NCBI GenBank assembly: GCA_016784945.1
Contig: JADHTP010000004.1
Span: 1-35,491, forward strand
Direction of reading: 5' to 3'
DNA: 35,491 nucleotides
DNA from: Deltaproteobacteria bacterium
GTDB taxonomy: Bacteria; Myxococcota_A; UBA9042; DTJE01
The notes beneath the pieces were generated by a model, which had not been told where the DNA came from, made no database searches, and saw nothing but the letters and a program-made list of their open reading frames with translations. The position numbers and the translations under genes were made by a program. The stretch's first letter is position 1. The number at the start of each line of letters is the position of its first letter. Below, piece after piece: positions 16,511 to 25,236 of this stretch.

Positions 16511-19092
16511 GCAAGGGACCGAAAAAATCCAAGGGACCCACGGAGCCGCTGACCCACATGGTGGCGGCCATTCCCCTGGCACTGGTGTCCGGGTGCCTGG
16601 TGTTCCTGTCCTTTCCCACCTATGACCTGTTTCCCCTCCAGTGGGTTGCCCTCGTTCCCCTGCTGGTGGCCGTTCGAGGACGCGGCCTGCAAAGCGGACT
16701 GTTCTTGGGTTTCTGCACGGGACTGGTCACCAATGTCGGCGGTTTCTACTGGATTTCCGGACTACTGGGGGAATTCGGCCACATGGGTCCCATCCCGTCG
16801 GTCGCGCTGATGCTGGTGGTGGCCTCCTACCAGGCCATACCCAACGCCCTGGCCACGGGACTGTCGGCCATCGTGGCCCGACGTTTCGGGCCGTCGGCTT
16901 GGTTCCTGGCCTTTCCCGTCCTGTTCACCGCCACCGAGTTCCTGGTGCCCTTCATCTTTCCCTGGTATTTCGCCAACGGTCAGCAACCCTTCCACGCCGT
17001 CACCCAGATCGTTGATATCACCGGCGTGTCCGGGCTGACCTTCCTCCTGGTTCTCGTGAACTGTGCCCTGGCCGCCGTGGTGACGCAGCGGCTGGCGAGG
17101 CAGCCCTTTCCAATCGTCCGGGTGGCCTCGGCGGCCGTCGTGCTGCTGGCATCCCTAGTCTACGGTGTGATGACCCTGCGCAGCGTGGACAGACAGGTCC
17201 GGGAAACCCGCAAGTTCCGGGTGTCCATGGTGGAAGCCGACGTGGGCATCTGGGAAAAAGAGGCCCAGCTTCCCGACGGGTCTCCCATGCCCTGGGAACA
17301 GCAGGTGCGCATGCTCTACGGCAACCTGCTTAAGCACCAGTTCCTCACGGCCGATCTGGAGCGCGAGGCGAAACCCGACCTTATCGTATGGCCCGAGTCT
17401 TCCTATAACCCGCTGCACGCGGTCTTTGCCCGGCGAACCGACGCCTTCGCCGTCACGGCCGGCGCGGGCGGCAAGGCGTCCTGGATCACCGCCCGGGGCA
17501 CCCGGCCCCTTCCGGGCGCGGACACGGCATCGCTGAGCGTCACGGGCATCCGCGGCGTGGCGGCCGCCCACGAGGAGTTCATCGTCGCGGTGGGAGCGCG
17601 TGGAGCCATCCATGTCTTCAACGGCCGGACATGGACCCGGGAACCATCGGGCACCGATCGCGACCTCTTTGCCGTGGCCGCCATTCCGGGGACCGGGGAT
17701 GCCCTGGCCGTGGGCGCCCAGGGGACGGTCGTGCTCCGCAAGGGAGGCCGCTGGGACACCCTGGAACCGGGGACCTCGGTGGACCTGAAAAGCGTCACCT
17801 GGTCGGGCGGAAGGAGCTTCGCCACCTGCGGTGACCAGGGGACACTCGTGACCCTGAAAGGCCGCCGGGCCACCTTGATCGACACGGGCACCACACAGGA
17901 CCTCCTGGCCCTGTCCTGGTCGGACCAGCGGGGATTGGTGGTCGTTGGTCGGGAAGGCTCCGCTCTCCGGGTGGAAGGCAGGCGAACCCTGAAATGGGGG
18001 ACAGGGGCCATGGTGGACTTCCTGGGCGTGGCGGCCGGAAAGGACACCTGGATCACCGGCCGAAAAGGCCTGTTATTGCGGTGTCGCGAGGAATGCGAAC
18101 GGATCAGGACGGGGCTCGACGAGGACCTCGTATCGGTTTCAGGTGACGGGGGGGGCAAGGCCTGGGCCGTGGGTGCCCGCGGGACGGTGCTGGCCCTGTC
18201 CGGCGACGCCGCGCGAAAGGTGGCTCCATTGGCGGGCCACGGTCCCCTGGGCAAACAGCGATCCGTGGCCTGGGTGCCCCTGCGCGAAGGATACCCCCTG
18301 TACCGGGACGTCCGCTATCTCTACACGTCCCCCGAACCGCTCCCCGGCGCCGGCTCCGCCGAGGATCCCGGACAGGCCGTGGACGCCGACCACGACACAC
18401 CCACCCGGGACCGGAATGCCGCCATTCGGGGATTCTCCACACCGTTGCTCATGGGGGCGATCACCTACCGGAACCTACCGGGCTTCGACAGCGAAAGCGA
18501 GTACTTCAACACGGCCCTCCTGGTGGCGCCGGACGGGGAGGTCCTGGGGCGCTACGACAAGAACTACCTGTTGATATTCGGCGAGTACCTCCCCTTCTCC
18601 GACTGGTTCCCCTTCCTGAAGACCTGGCTGCCCGAGGCCGGAGACTACCGGGCCGGCGAAACCGTGGAGGTCTTCGAACTGGACGGCGTCCGTATCGGCC
18701 TGATGATCTGCTACGAGGACATCATCCCCAGTTTCACGCGGCGCCTGGCGGACAAGGACCCCCACATCCTGGTGAACGTCACCAACGACGCCTGGTTCGG
18801 CAAGACCTCGGAACCGTATCAACACCTGCAACTGGCCACGTTCAGGGCCATCGAGAACCGCCGGTTCCTGCTGCGATCCACCAACACGGGGATCACGGCC
18901 GTTGTGGACCCCGCGGGACGCATACTCCAGCACACGTCCCTGGAGGAAGCGGAGGTCCTCACGGCGGACATCGCCGTCATGACCGGGGACACGCTGTACC
19001 GGCAACTGGGGGACGTGTTCGCCTGGGGATGCTGCGTGCTGTCTCTGCTGGGGTTGGTGGCCACCCGGTTGCGACGGGGAAAGAAGGCATGA
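16507..19092 (+). CDS. lnt: Apolipoprotein N-acyltransferase with beta-propeller-like insertion in the nitrilase domain
   Basis: N-terminal TM domain (VLFTATEFLVPFIFPWYFANGQ); nitrilase motifs VWPESSYNP, RYDKNYLLIFGEYLPF, LMICYEDIIP and VNVTNDAWFGKTSEPYQHL. About 275 aa of FAVGAxGTV-type repeats lie between the WPE and K motifs. Confidence 0.9.
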   Translation: MSKGPKKSKGPTEPLTHMVAAIPLALVSGCLVFLSFPTYDLFPLQWVALVPLLVAVRGRGLQSGLFLGFCTGLVTNVGGFYWISGLLGEFGHMGPIPSVALMLVVASYQAIPNALATGLSAIVARRFGPSAWFLAFPVLFTATEFLVPFIFPWYFANGQQPFHAVTQIVDITGVSGLTFLLVLVNCALAAVVTQRLARQPFPIVRVASAAVVLLASLVYGVMTLRSVDRQVRETRKFRVSMVEADVGIWEKEAQLPDGSPMPWEQQVRMLYGNLLKHQFLTADLEREAKPDLIVWPESSYNPLHAVFARRTDAFAVTAGAGGKASWITARGTRPLPGADTASLSVTGIRGVAAAHEEFIVAVGARGAIHVFNGRTWTREPSGTDRDLFAVAAIPGTGDALAVGAQGTVVLRKGGRWDTLEPGTSVDLKSVTWSGGRSFATCGDQGTLVTLKGRRATLIDTGTTQDLLALSWSDQRGLVVVGREGSALRVEGRRTLKWGTGAMVDFLGVAAGKDTWITGRKGLLLRCREECERIRTGLDEDLVSVSGDGGGKAWAVGARGTVLALSGDAARKVAPLAGHGPLGKQRSVAWVPLREGYPLYRDVRYLYTSPEPLPGAGSAEDPGQAVDADHDTPTRDRNAAIRGFSTPLLMGAITYRNLPGFDSESEYFNTALLVAPDGEVLGRYDKNYLLIFGEYLPFSDWFPFLKTWLPEAGDYRAGETVEVFELDGVRIGLMICYEDIIPSFTRRLADKDPHILVNVTNDAWFGKTSEPYQHLQLATFRAIENRRFLLRSTNTGITAVVDPAGRILQHTSLEEAEVLTADIAVMTGDTLYRQLGDVFAWGCCVLSLLGLVATRLRRGKKA
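17410..18240 (+). repeat. About seven tandem ~40-aa propeller-like blades encoded inside lnt
   Basis: Repeats of the form D-L-x-x-V-x-(5-8)-x-x-A-V-G-A-x-G-T-V-x-x-x-x-G-x-x-W: DLFAVAAIPGTGDALAVGAQGTVVLRKGGRWDTLEPGTSV / DLKSVTWSGGRSFATCGDQGTLVTLKGRRATLIDTGTTQ / DLLALSWSDQRGLVVVGREGSALRVEGRRT / DLVSVSGDGGGKAWAVGARGTVLALSG. Confidence 0.75.
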
Positions 19093-19105
19093 TCCTGCCC
19101 CATCC

Positions 19106-20035
19106 CTAGGCGTTCTCCACCACGATGCCCGTTACCTCGCCATCGACCTGCACGCCCGGGAACACCACGGCCTCCTCGACCGCGGCGTCCGATCCGATGC
19201 GGGCGCCCTCGCACACCACGGCCCGCGGGCCCACCCTGGCGCCCGCGTCCAGGAGGGCGCCGGGACCCAGTATCACGCCGTCCGGCCCGACCCGGAACCC
19301 GTCGAGTCCCACGTCCGCATACAGTCCTGGCGCCTCTTCCAGGAGGTCCCACTGGAGGTCAAGGAAACGCCCGGGCGTGCCGATGTCGCAGAAACGGCCG
19401 TCCATCACCCGGCCGGCCACGTCCTTTCCCGAGGCGAGCAGGGGAATGATCCCGTGGGTCACAAGGCAGGATTCCACGCCGGGAGGCAGGTGCTCGAACA
19501 GGGATGGGGACAGGACCGATACCCCGGAGAACACGAACTTCGGGCCGCCGTGGCCTTCGGGTTTTCCCCGGATGCCGACCACCCGCCCCTTTTCAAGTTC
19601 CACCAACTGGGCATCGGGCCTCGCCGGGTCGTCCACCAGGGCCAGGGTGGCGTCGGCGCCTAACCGCCTGTGATGCTCCACCAGCAAGGACAGGTCCCAG
19701 TCGTGGAACACGTCGCCGTTGTGTACCAGGAACGCCTCTTCGCCAGCAAAGAAATCCCTCACCGCGCTCAGGCCGCCCCCCGTGCCCAGGATGAAGGTCT
19801 CATCCGACCAAGTGATGTTCACGCCGAGTCTGGCGCCCGAAGCCAACCGCCGCACCAGTTGGGCCGGCAGGTGATGGAGATTGATCACGACCTCGGACAC
19901 GCCCGCATTCTTGAGGCGCCTGAGGGCCCACTCCACCACGGGCGCGCCCAGTACGGGAAACAGGGGTTTCGGGACCTTTTCGGTGAAGGGCTGGAGTCGC
20001 TTGCCCAGCCCCGCTGCCAGCACCATGGCCTTCAT
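19106..20035 (-). CDS. Sugar-1-phosphate nucleotidyltransferase, MurU-like
   Basis: MKAMVLAAGLGKRLQPFTEKVPKPLFPVLGAPVVEWAL, VHNGDVFHDWD, FCDIGTPGRFLDLQ; C-terminal hexapeptide-like repeats. Start 20035 or 20050. Confidence 0.8.
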   Translation of the reverse strand: MKAMVLAAGLGKRLQPFTEKVPKPLFPVLGAPVVEWALRRLKNAGVSEVVINLHHLPAQLVRRLASGARLGVNITWSDETFILGTGGGLSAVRDFFAGEEAFLVHNGDVFHDWDLSLLVEHHRRLGADATLALVDDPARPDAQLVELEKGRVVGIRGKPEGHGGPKFVFSGVSVLSPSLFEHLPPGVESCLVTHGIIPLLASGKDVAGRVMDGRFCDIGTPGRFLDLQWDLLEEAPGLYADVGLDGFRVGPDGVILGPGALLDAGARVGPRAVVCEGARIGSDAAVEEAVVFPGVQVDGEVTGIVVENA

Positions 20036-20046
20036 GCCTTGATCCT

Positions 20047-21087
20047 TCATCCGAAGTGGTCGGGGAGATATTTCGCCAGGATCTTCCGGGCAGGGGTGAA
20101 TTCGGGGAACCGTTCCAGGGCCTCCCGGGCATAGGCCAGGGACTGATCGATGTTTCCCAGGAACTTGGGATTCCCCTTCACCCGGTCGATGTACACGAAC
20201 CGTCCGGCGTCCTTGAGCTTTCTCTGGAGGGCCTGGATCTGGAACGCCTCTTTCAGTTCCTCGGCGGGAGGCACCCACAGGCCGGCGTCGGCGCGCGCCT
20301 CGCGGAAGATCTGCTGGTTCTCCGCCACCTCTTCGACGCTGAAGGTCACGTAGGAATCCCTCAGCAGGGCCACCAGGTCGTAGAGGTAGGGCCCCTGCAG
20401 GGCGTCCTGAAAATCGATGAGCCGCAAATGGTCACCCTGGACCATGAGGTTCCTGCTCTGGAAGTCGCGGTGCACGAAGCCCTGGGGCAGGCCCGTAAGC
20501 CGCTCAACCACCCCGTCATAGAAGGCGTACAGCTCATCCTTTTCCCCGGGTGTGGGCGTCAGTCCCGTCCAGGCCAGAAGGCCCCATTCGTGGAAGTGTT
20601 CCAGTTCCCAGCGCAGCAGGTCCTTCCCGAACCGTCGTTTGAACGCGATGCAGCCGGGGTCCGGATTGGACTGGGCCCAGGCCTGCATGCGGACCATGAT
20701 GTCCACGGCATCCCGATACAGAACGGCTTTTTTGCTACCGAAGGCCAGGGCCCGCTCCACGGTCATGTTGCCCAGGTCTTCCAGTACGATGATCCCGGCG
20801 TCCAGGTCCACGAAGGACACGCCGGGTACGGGCAGACCACCCCTTGCAAGGTATTCGCCCACGTCCAGGAAGGGGACGGTGTCGGGCCGTTCTCCGTCCA
20901 CCACTTCGTCGCTCTTGAGAGGATCGTCGGCCATCTTCATCACGATGGCCGTGTTCCCGTTGGGCGTGGGGGCCCGGAAGTAGGACCGGCTGGATGCGTC
21001 CCCGGCCAGGGGGGTCACGTCGGGATCGGTGCGGCCTTCGACCACGGCCAGAACCCTGGTGACGGTGTCCTTCCATTCCATGGACAC
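20047..21087 (-). CDS. Aminoglycoside-phosphotransferase-fold sugar kinase, AmgK-like
   Basis: LPQGFVHRDFQSRNLMVQ, LRLIDFQDALQGPYLYDLVALLRDSYV; directly upstream of the MurU-like gene. Confidence 0.8.
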   Translation of the reverse strand: MSMEWKDTVTRVLAVVEGRTDPDVTPLAGDASSRSYFRAPTPNGNTAIVMKMADDPLKSDEVVDGERPDTVPFLDVGEYLARGGLPVPGVSFVDLDAGIIVLEDLGNMTVERALAFGSKKAVLYRDAVDIMVRMQAWAQSNPDPGCIAFKRRFGKDLLRWELEHFHEWGLLAWTGLTPTPGEKDELYAFYDGVVERLTGLPQGFVHRDFQSRNLMVQGDHLRLIDFQDALQGPYLYDLVALLRDSYVTFSVEEVAENQQIFREARADAGLWVPPAEELKEAFQIQALQRKLKDAGRFVYIDRVKGNPKFLGNIDQSLAYAREALERFPEFTPARKILAKYLPDHFG

Positions 21088-21196
21088 AGTCTACCGTCAT
21101 TGACCCGATCCGGTGAAATGGATGCAGGGAATCATTCTGGAAATGAGGCAAAACCGTTGTGATGGCGAAGGGGTCGGGTGGGGGACGGAACGCAGC

Positions 21197-24100
21197 CTAC
21201 TTGAGGATGCCTTCGTCCACCAGGAGCTGCTCGATGAGGGCGATGCGGTCCTCGAGGTCCTCGATCCGCTGGTCCCTCTGCTGGATCTGCCGGTCCAGGG
21301 TCTTGAGGCCCGCCATGAGGAGACCGTCCATGTCGTTGAGGCTGTAGCCGTGCTTGTCCACGCCGTTACCGTCCGCAGTGGCCATACCCAGTTCGTCGGG
21401 CAGGCTCTCGGCGATCACACCGATGTGAGGCACCGTGCGGTAGACCTTCCTGACGGCCAGTTCAAGGTGCTTCTCCCGCTCCCGGCCACCCACCTCTACC
21501 TCGATCCTCTTATCGATTTCCTCGCCGCTCATGGAGGTTTCTTCGTATTCCTTCCGCTTCTTGGCCTCGATCCCGCGTACTTCCTCTTCGGCTATAGCCT
21601 GGGCCGACGCGCGGTCCCGTATTTCCTCATTCATGTAGAACTTGGCGGAACGGACCTGGCGCAGGCTCGACAGAACCCACTCGTCGTCCTTGGCATCCAG
21701 GTCCTGGATGTCCTTCTTGAACTTCTCGGAGGAAATGGTGATGAATCCATAGGACTCCATCCGGTGCCATACCCGGTACTCGCGATTCCAGTGATAACCC
21801 ATCCAATAGCCGTTGTTGCTGTGCGGAATGATGTGTCCCGAATTCATCCAGGAGGTGGCCTGGTAGAAGTCCGAGCCATGAAGCCGCAGACCGTCCACAC
21901 GGCCGTAGTTGGCGTGGAAGTGGCCATGAACGTAGGCGTCATAAACACCCAGGCGACCGGTCTGTGAACCACTGCCGTCGGTCCCGTCCCAGTAGCAGCC
22001 CGTGTTGTTCCGGTCATAGAACCGGTCACCCCAGACGCTGCCGGAGGTGTAGAAGCCCGTGTTGGTCCACAGGCCGTAGGAAGAATGGGAGCCCAGGTAC
22101 CACGACGTGTTCCAGCCGCCGCCGTTGACCCGGCCGGGGTACATGTAGTTGTACTGGTACATGGAGATACCCTTCGAACCGCCGCCGAGCCAGGGGGCGA
22201 ATTGACCCAGGACCACGTTGGCATTCTTGGAAAGGTAGATGGATGATCCCATCCGCGAGTTGCCCGCCGGGTCCACGTAGTAGGTATGGTCGTTGCCGTC
22301 ATAGTACAGAGGAGCCGTCATGTAGGTCAGGCTCTGGGACCAGCCCTGGACCGACAGGTTCGGGTTCGTGCTGGAATTCTTGCGCAGGTTCAGGTTGTTG
22401 CCGCTGGGGGTGAGGTTCATGTCGTTGCCGTTCCAGCGGATCCCCTCGTTGGATTGCATGAAATACAGAGGATCACTCAGTTGCAACCTGTTGATATTCG
22501 ACGTGGAGGCCGGGTTCACGTAGTAGCCCGGATTGTCGGCATCGCGGAAGACTCTGGCGTCCAGGTTGCCGTACACCGTCATGGTGTTGCCGCCGCAACC
22601 GCCGGTGAAGACCCGAACGGGCCCGCAACGGTAGTGGTTGATCTCGAGGGGATCGCCGGCCGCACCGGTGTTGATGGTATCGAAATAGGCGTTGTTGCCG
22701 TAAAGACCATAGGAATTGCTGCCGCCGGACCGGACGGAACCGTAGTACCGGATGACGTTCATGTCGCTGGTGCCGTTCGGGTCGGCGTCCCGGGCGGTGT
22801 TGCCACGGTCCACGAACCGGTTGGCGATGACCTCGTCGGCTGTGATGTCGCCGCTGGTGGTGAAGCTGATGTTGGACGCCAGGTCGCCGCCGGCGATGGT
22901 GCCGTTGGCGATGTCGGCCGAAGAAACGGCGCCGTCCTTGATGTCCGCGCTGTCGATGCCGCCGCCGGCCTTGGTGGTCAGTTCACCCAGGAACTCCAGG
23001 TCACCCTTGTGGTAGGCCTTGCCGTTGGCGTACAGGGCGTGGGTGACACCCGTGTTGCCGGGGGCCTCGGTGTAGATTTCGAACCGTTCCGACTGGTCGT
23101 ACTCGTTGCCAAGGACCAGTTGGAAGGCGATCTGCTCGTCGGAGGCAGTGGTGTGGTTCCGGAAGTAGGCGTAGTCCTGAGAGCCGCCGTCATACAGGTG
23201 GAACTTGAAGCCAGCGTTCAGGTACAGGTCCTCGGTGCCCTTCTTGAAATACAGGGCGCCATGGTCGTGGGCCGCGGGTGACACTTGGGTGTAGTCCACA
23301 GTGACCAGGGCGTTGCCGTCCACGCTGAGGCCCGATCCGAACTTGGCCACACCCACCGCGGACGCGGTGGCCTTGTCGATCTTGGAACCCGAGATGGGGC
23401 CCGCGATCTTGACGTTCGTCACCTGCATGTTGTTGATGTCCGCGGTGTCCACGCAGCCACCGGGGCAGTTCACGTCCACGGCCGGACCACCCTTGGAACT
23501 GGAACCGGCGTAGTTGTTCTGCAGTTCGGCGTTGCCCACGCAGCCCGTACAGGTCAGGCCCGTGGCGTCGCCACCCTGGCTGGCGGAAGCCGCGTAGTTG
23601 AAGTCGATGTCGCTGTTGCCCACGCAGCCGGAGCACTGCAGGCCCGTGGCATCGCCGCCCTTGGCGGTACCGGCCGCATAGTACACGCTGCCGTGGATTT
23701 CACCTTCCACCACGCAGCCCGAGCAGGCCAGGTCGGAAGCCGCGCCGCCCTTGCTGGCCGATCCGGCGTAGTTGAAAGCCACGTCACCGGTGCCGACGCA
23801 ACCCACGCCTGCTCCGCCGAAGTTGGGGCATTCCACGTTGGTGGCCGGGCCGCCCTTGGAATTGGAAGCGGCATAGTTGAAGTCCACCTCACCGCTGCTC
23901 ACGCACTGGGAAGAGCAGGTCAGGTTGAGGGCCGCGCCGCCCTTGCTGTCCGAATCCGCGTAGTTGAAGTTGATGTCGGCGTTGCCCACGTTGCCGTCGG
24001 CAATCTTTGCCGCGGTCACCGCGTTGTTCTGGATGTGGTGGGTGCCCACCGCACCGGCGGCGCCGGTCGGGTCGTCCTTCAGCTTGTTGGAATCCACGGC

Positions 24101-24763
24101 GTCGTTGGCGATCTTGTCCGTGGTAACGGCCCCGTTGTACAGGTTCCAGGAGCCGATGGTGCTGCCCGCGATGTTGCCCACGCCGGTGAGGTTCTGGGCA
24201 CCGGTAATGGTGGTGGTGGCCACGTCGGTGTTGGCCACACATCCGTTGCAGACCAGGTCGTCGGCCGGGCCGCCCTTGGTAGCGGAACTGGCGTAATTGA
24301 CCGCCAGGTCCGCCAGGTCGATGCACCCGGACGGGTTGGCGCAATCCACGTCGGTGGCGGCACCGAGCAACTCGTCGCATTGCTCCGCGTGCTCTGCCTG
24401 GAAGGCGAAGCCAACCGAAGTGATGGCCCGTCGTGGCAGGACGTCGGTCCCGATCTGGATTTCGAGGTATACCTGCGACTTGTCAACGAATACCGTGGGC
24501 GATACCGGCCCCAGATAGACGTTGAACACGCCGCCTACCACCGATGCGGTCTTGATCTGGGTGAACAGAAGCGACCCACCGCTGGAGGCGTCGAACAGCC
24601 GGAACGTCATGCCGTAGTTTCCCGTCACGACCTCGCCGGCAACATTGCGCAACACGCCCTGCACATTCAATTGTGAGGGGACGTGATCCTGCGCGTAGGC
24701 ATCACCGACAGCCATGCCTACGACAAACACGCAGGCCAACACAAACTTGAGGAGCGACTTCAT
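21197..24763 (-). CDS. Giant exported protein: Cys-pair repeats, tail-fibre-like region and C-terminal peptidase S74/intramolecular chaperone domain
   Basis: Signal peptide MKSLLKFVLACVFVVGMAVGDAYAQ; repeats NYAxSxSKGGxAxxLxCxGCV; phage-fibre-like DRNNTGCYWDG / YYVDPAGNSRM motifs; C-terminal ITISSEKFKKDIQDLDAKDDEWVLSSLRQVRSAKFYM and PHIGVIAESLPDEL. Confidence 0.85.
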   Translation of the reverse strand: MKSLLKFVLACVFVVGMAVGDAYAQDHVPSQLNVQGVLRNVAGEVVTGNYGMTFRLFDASSGGSLLFTQIKTASVVGGVFNVYLGPVSPTVFVDKSQVYLEIQIGTDVLPRRAITSVGFAFQAEHAEQCDELLGAATDVDCANPSGCIDLADLAVNYASSATKGGPADDLVCNGCVANTDVATTTITGAQNLTGVGNIAGSTIGSWNLYNGAVTTDKIANDAVDSNKLKDDPTGAAGAVGTHHIQNNAVTAAKIADGNVGNADINFNYADSDSKGGAALNLTCSSQCVSSGEVDFNYAASNSKGGPATNVECPNFGGAGVGCVGTGDVAFNYAGSASKGGAASDLACSGCVVEGEIHGSVYYAAGTAKGGDATGLQCSGCVGNSDIDFNYAASASQGGDATGLTCTGCVGNAELQNNYAGSSSKGGPAVDVNCPGGCVDTADINNMQVTNVKIAGPISGSKIDKATASAVGVAKFGSGLSVDGNALVTVDYTQVSPAAHDHGALYFKKGTEDLYLNAGFKFHLYDGGSQDYAYFRNHTTASDEQIAFQLVLGNEYDQSERFEIYTEAPGNTGVTHALYANGKAYHKGDLEFLGELTTKAGGGIDSADIKDGAVSSADIANGTIAGGDLASNISFTTSGDITADEVIANRFVDRGNTARDADPNGTSDMNVIRYYGSVRSGGSNSYGLYGNNAYFDTINTGAAGDPLEINHYRCGPVRVFTGGCGGNTMTVYGNLDARVFRDADNPGYYVNPASTSNINRLQLSDPLYFMQSNEGIRWNGNDMNLTPSGNNLNLRKNSSTNPNLSVQGWSQSLTYMTAPLYYDGNDHTYYVDPAGNSRMGSSIYLSKNANVVLGQFAPWLGGGSKGISMYQYNYMYPGRVNGGGWNTSWYLGSHSSYGLWTNTGFYTSGSVWGDRFYDRNNTGCYWDGTDGSGSQTGRLGVYDAYVHGHFHANYGRVDGLRLHGSDFYQATSWMNSGHIIPHSNNGYWMGYHWNREYRVWHRMESYGFITISSEKFKKDIQDLDAKDDEWVLSSLRQVRSAKFYMNEEIRDRASAQAIAEEEVRGIEAKKRKEYEETSMSGEEIDKRIEVEVGGREREKHLELAVRKVYRTVPHIGVIAESLPDELGMATADGNGVDKHGYSLNDMDGLLMAGLKTLDRQIQQRDQRIEDLEDRIALIEQLLVDEGILK
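23445..24360 (-). repeat. Tandem Cys-pair repeat region (about eight units) within the S74 protein gene
   Basis: Units such as NYAGSASKGGAASDLACSGCVVEGEI, YYAAGTAKGGDATGLQCSGCVGNSDIDF and NYAASASQGGDATGLTCTGCVGNAEL, with recurring DNA-level similarity. Confidence 0.8.
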
Positions 24764-25170
24764 AGGGCCACCTCCAAATACGCACCGTGGTTCCATACCT
24801 TCCCAAGACCTCAAAAAACGACCGCCACGCTGGCGTTCGTCTCATTTCCGAACAAATAACCGGCAAAGAGACAGTTTCTCGCGCAAATGGACATCCGTTG
24901 CCCCAAACCCCGCAAGAATTTCACAGCCATCCTTTCGGACTTTTGTCCTCTTACCAGCAACTCCAAACAGATCAAGCACTTCGGGACCACACCAAAACGC
25001 GCCGGTCACCCGAAGCAAAGCCGAAGTAAGAATTTAGCACGTTTTGTACCACCCGTCAGCACTCCCCGGATAAAGTTCACGGGGGGGGCGCCATCGACAT
25101 GTCGTGGTCGTCGAACACCAATGGGCTTCTCCTGCCGCTGGGGGTTCCTCACCGTCCCAGTCGTTTCAGA

Positions 25171-25199
25171 TTGACACGTGGGTTTGCCTACCCTATCCT
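25171..25199 (+). promoter_or_regulatory. Candidate sigma70-type promoter TTGACA-17-TATCCT
   Basis: Consensus -35 with optimal spacing, about 40 nt upstream of the 25237 lipoprotein start. Confidence 0.55.
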
Positions 25200-25236
25200 C
25201 CATTTCCAATTGTTCCAGCCTCACAAGGGGGCACTC

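Noticed and set aside
22286-24676. Plus-strand 331-aa and 463-aa Val/Gly/His-rich ORFs
   Set aside because: Mirror translations of the repetitive S74 protein gene; repetitive only because the sense strand is repetitive.
24887-25174. 95-aa plus-strand ORF in the low-GC gap
   Set aside because: No domain, no convincing ribosome-binding site and poor codon-position bias.
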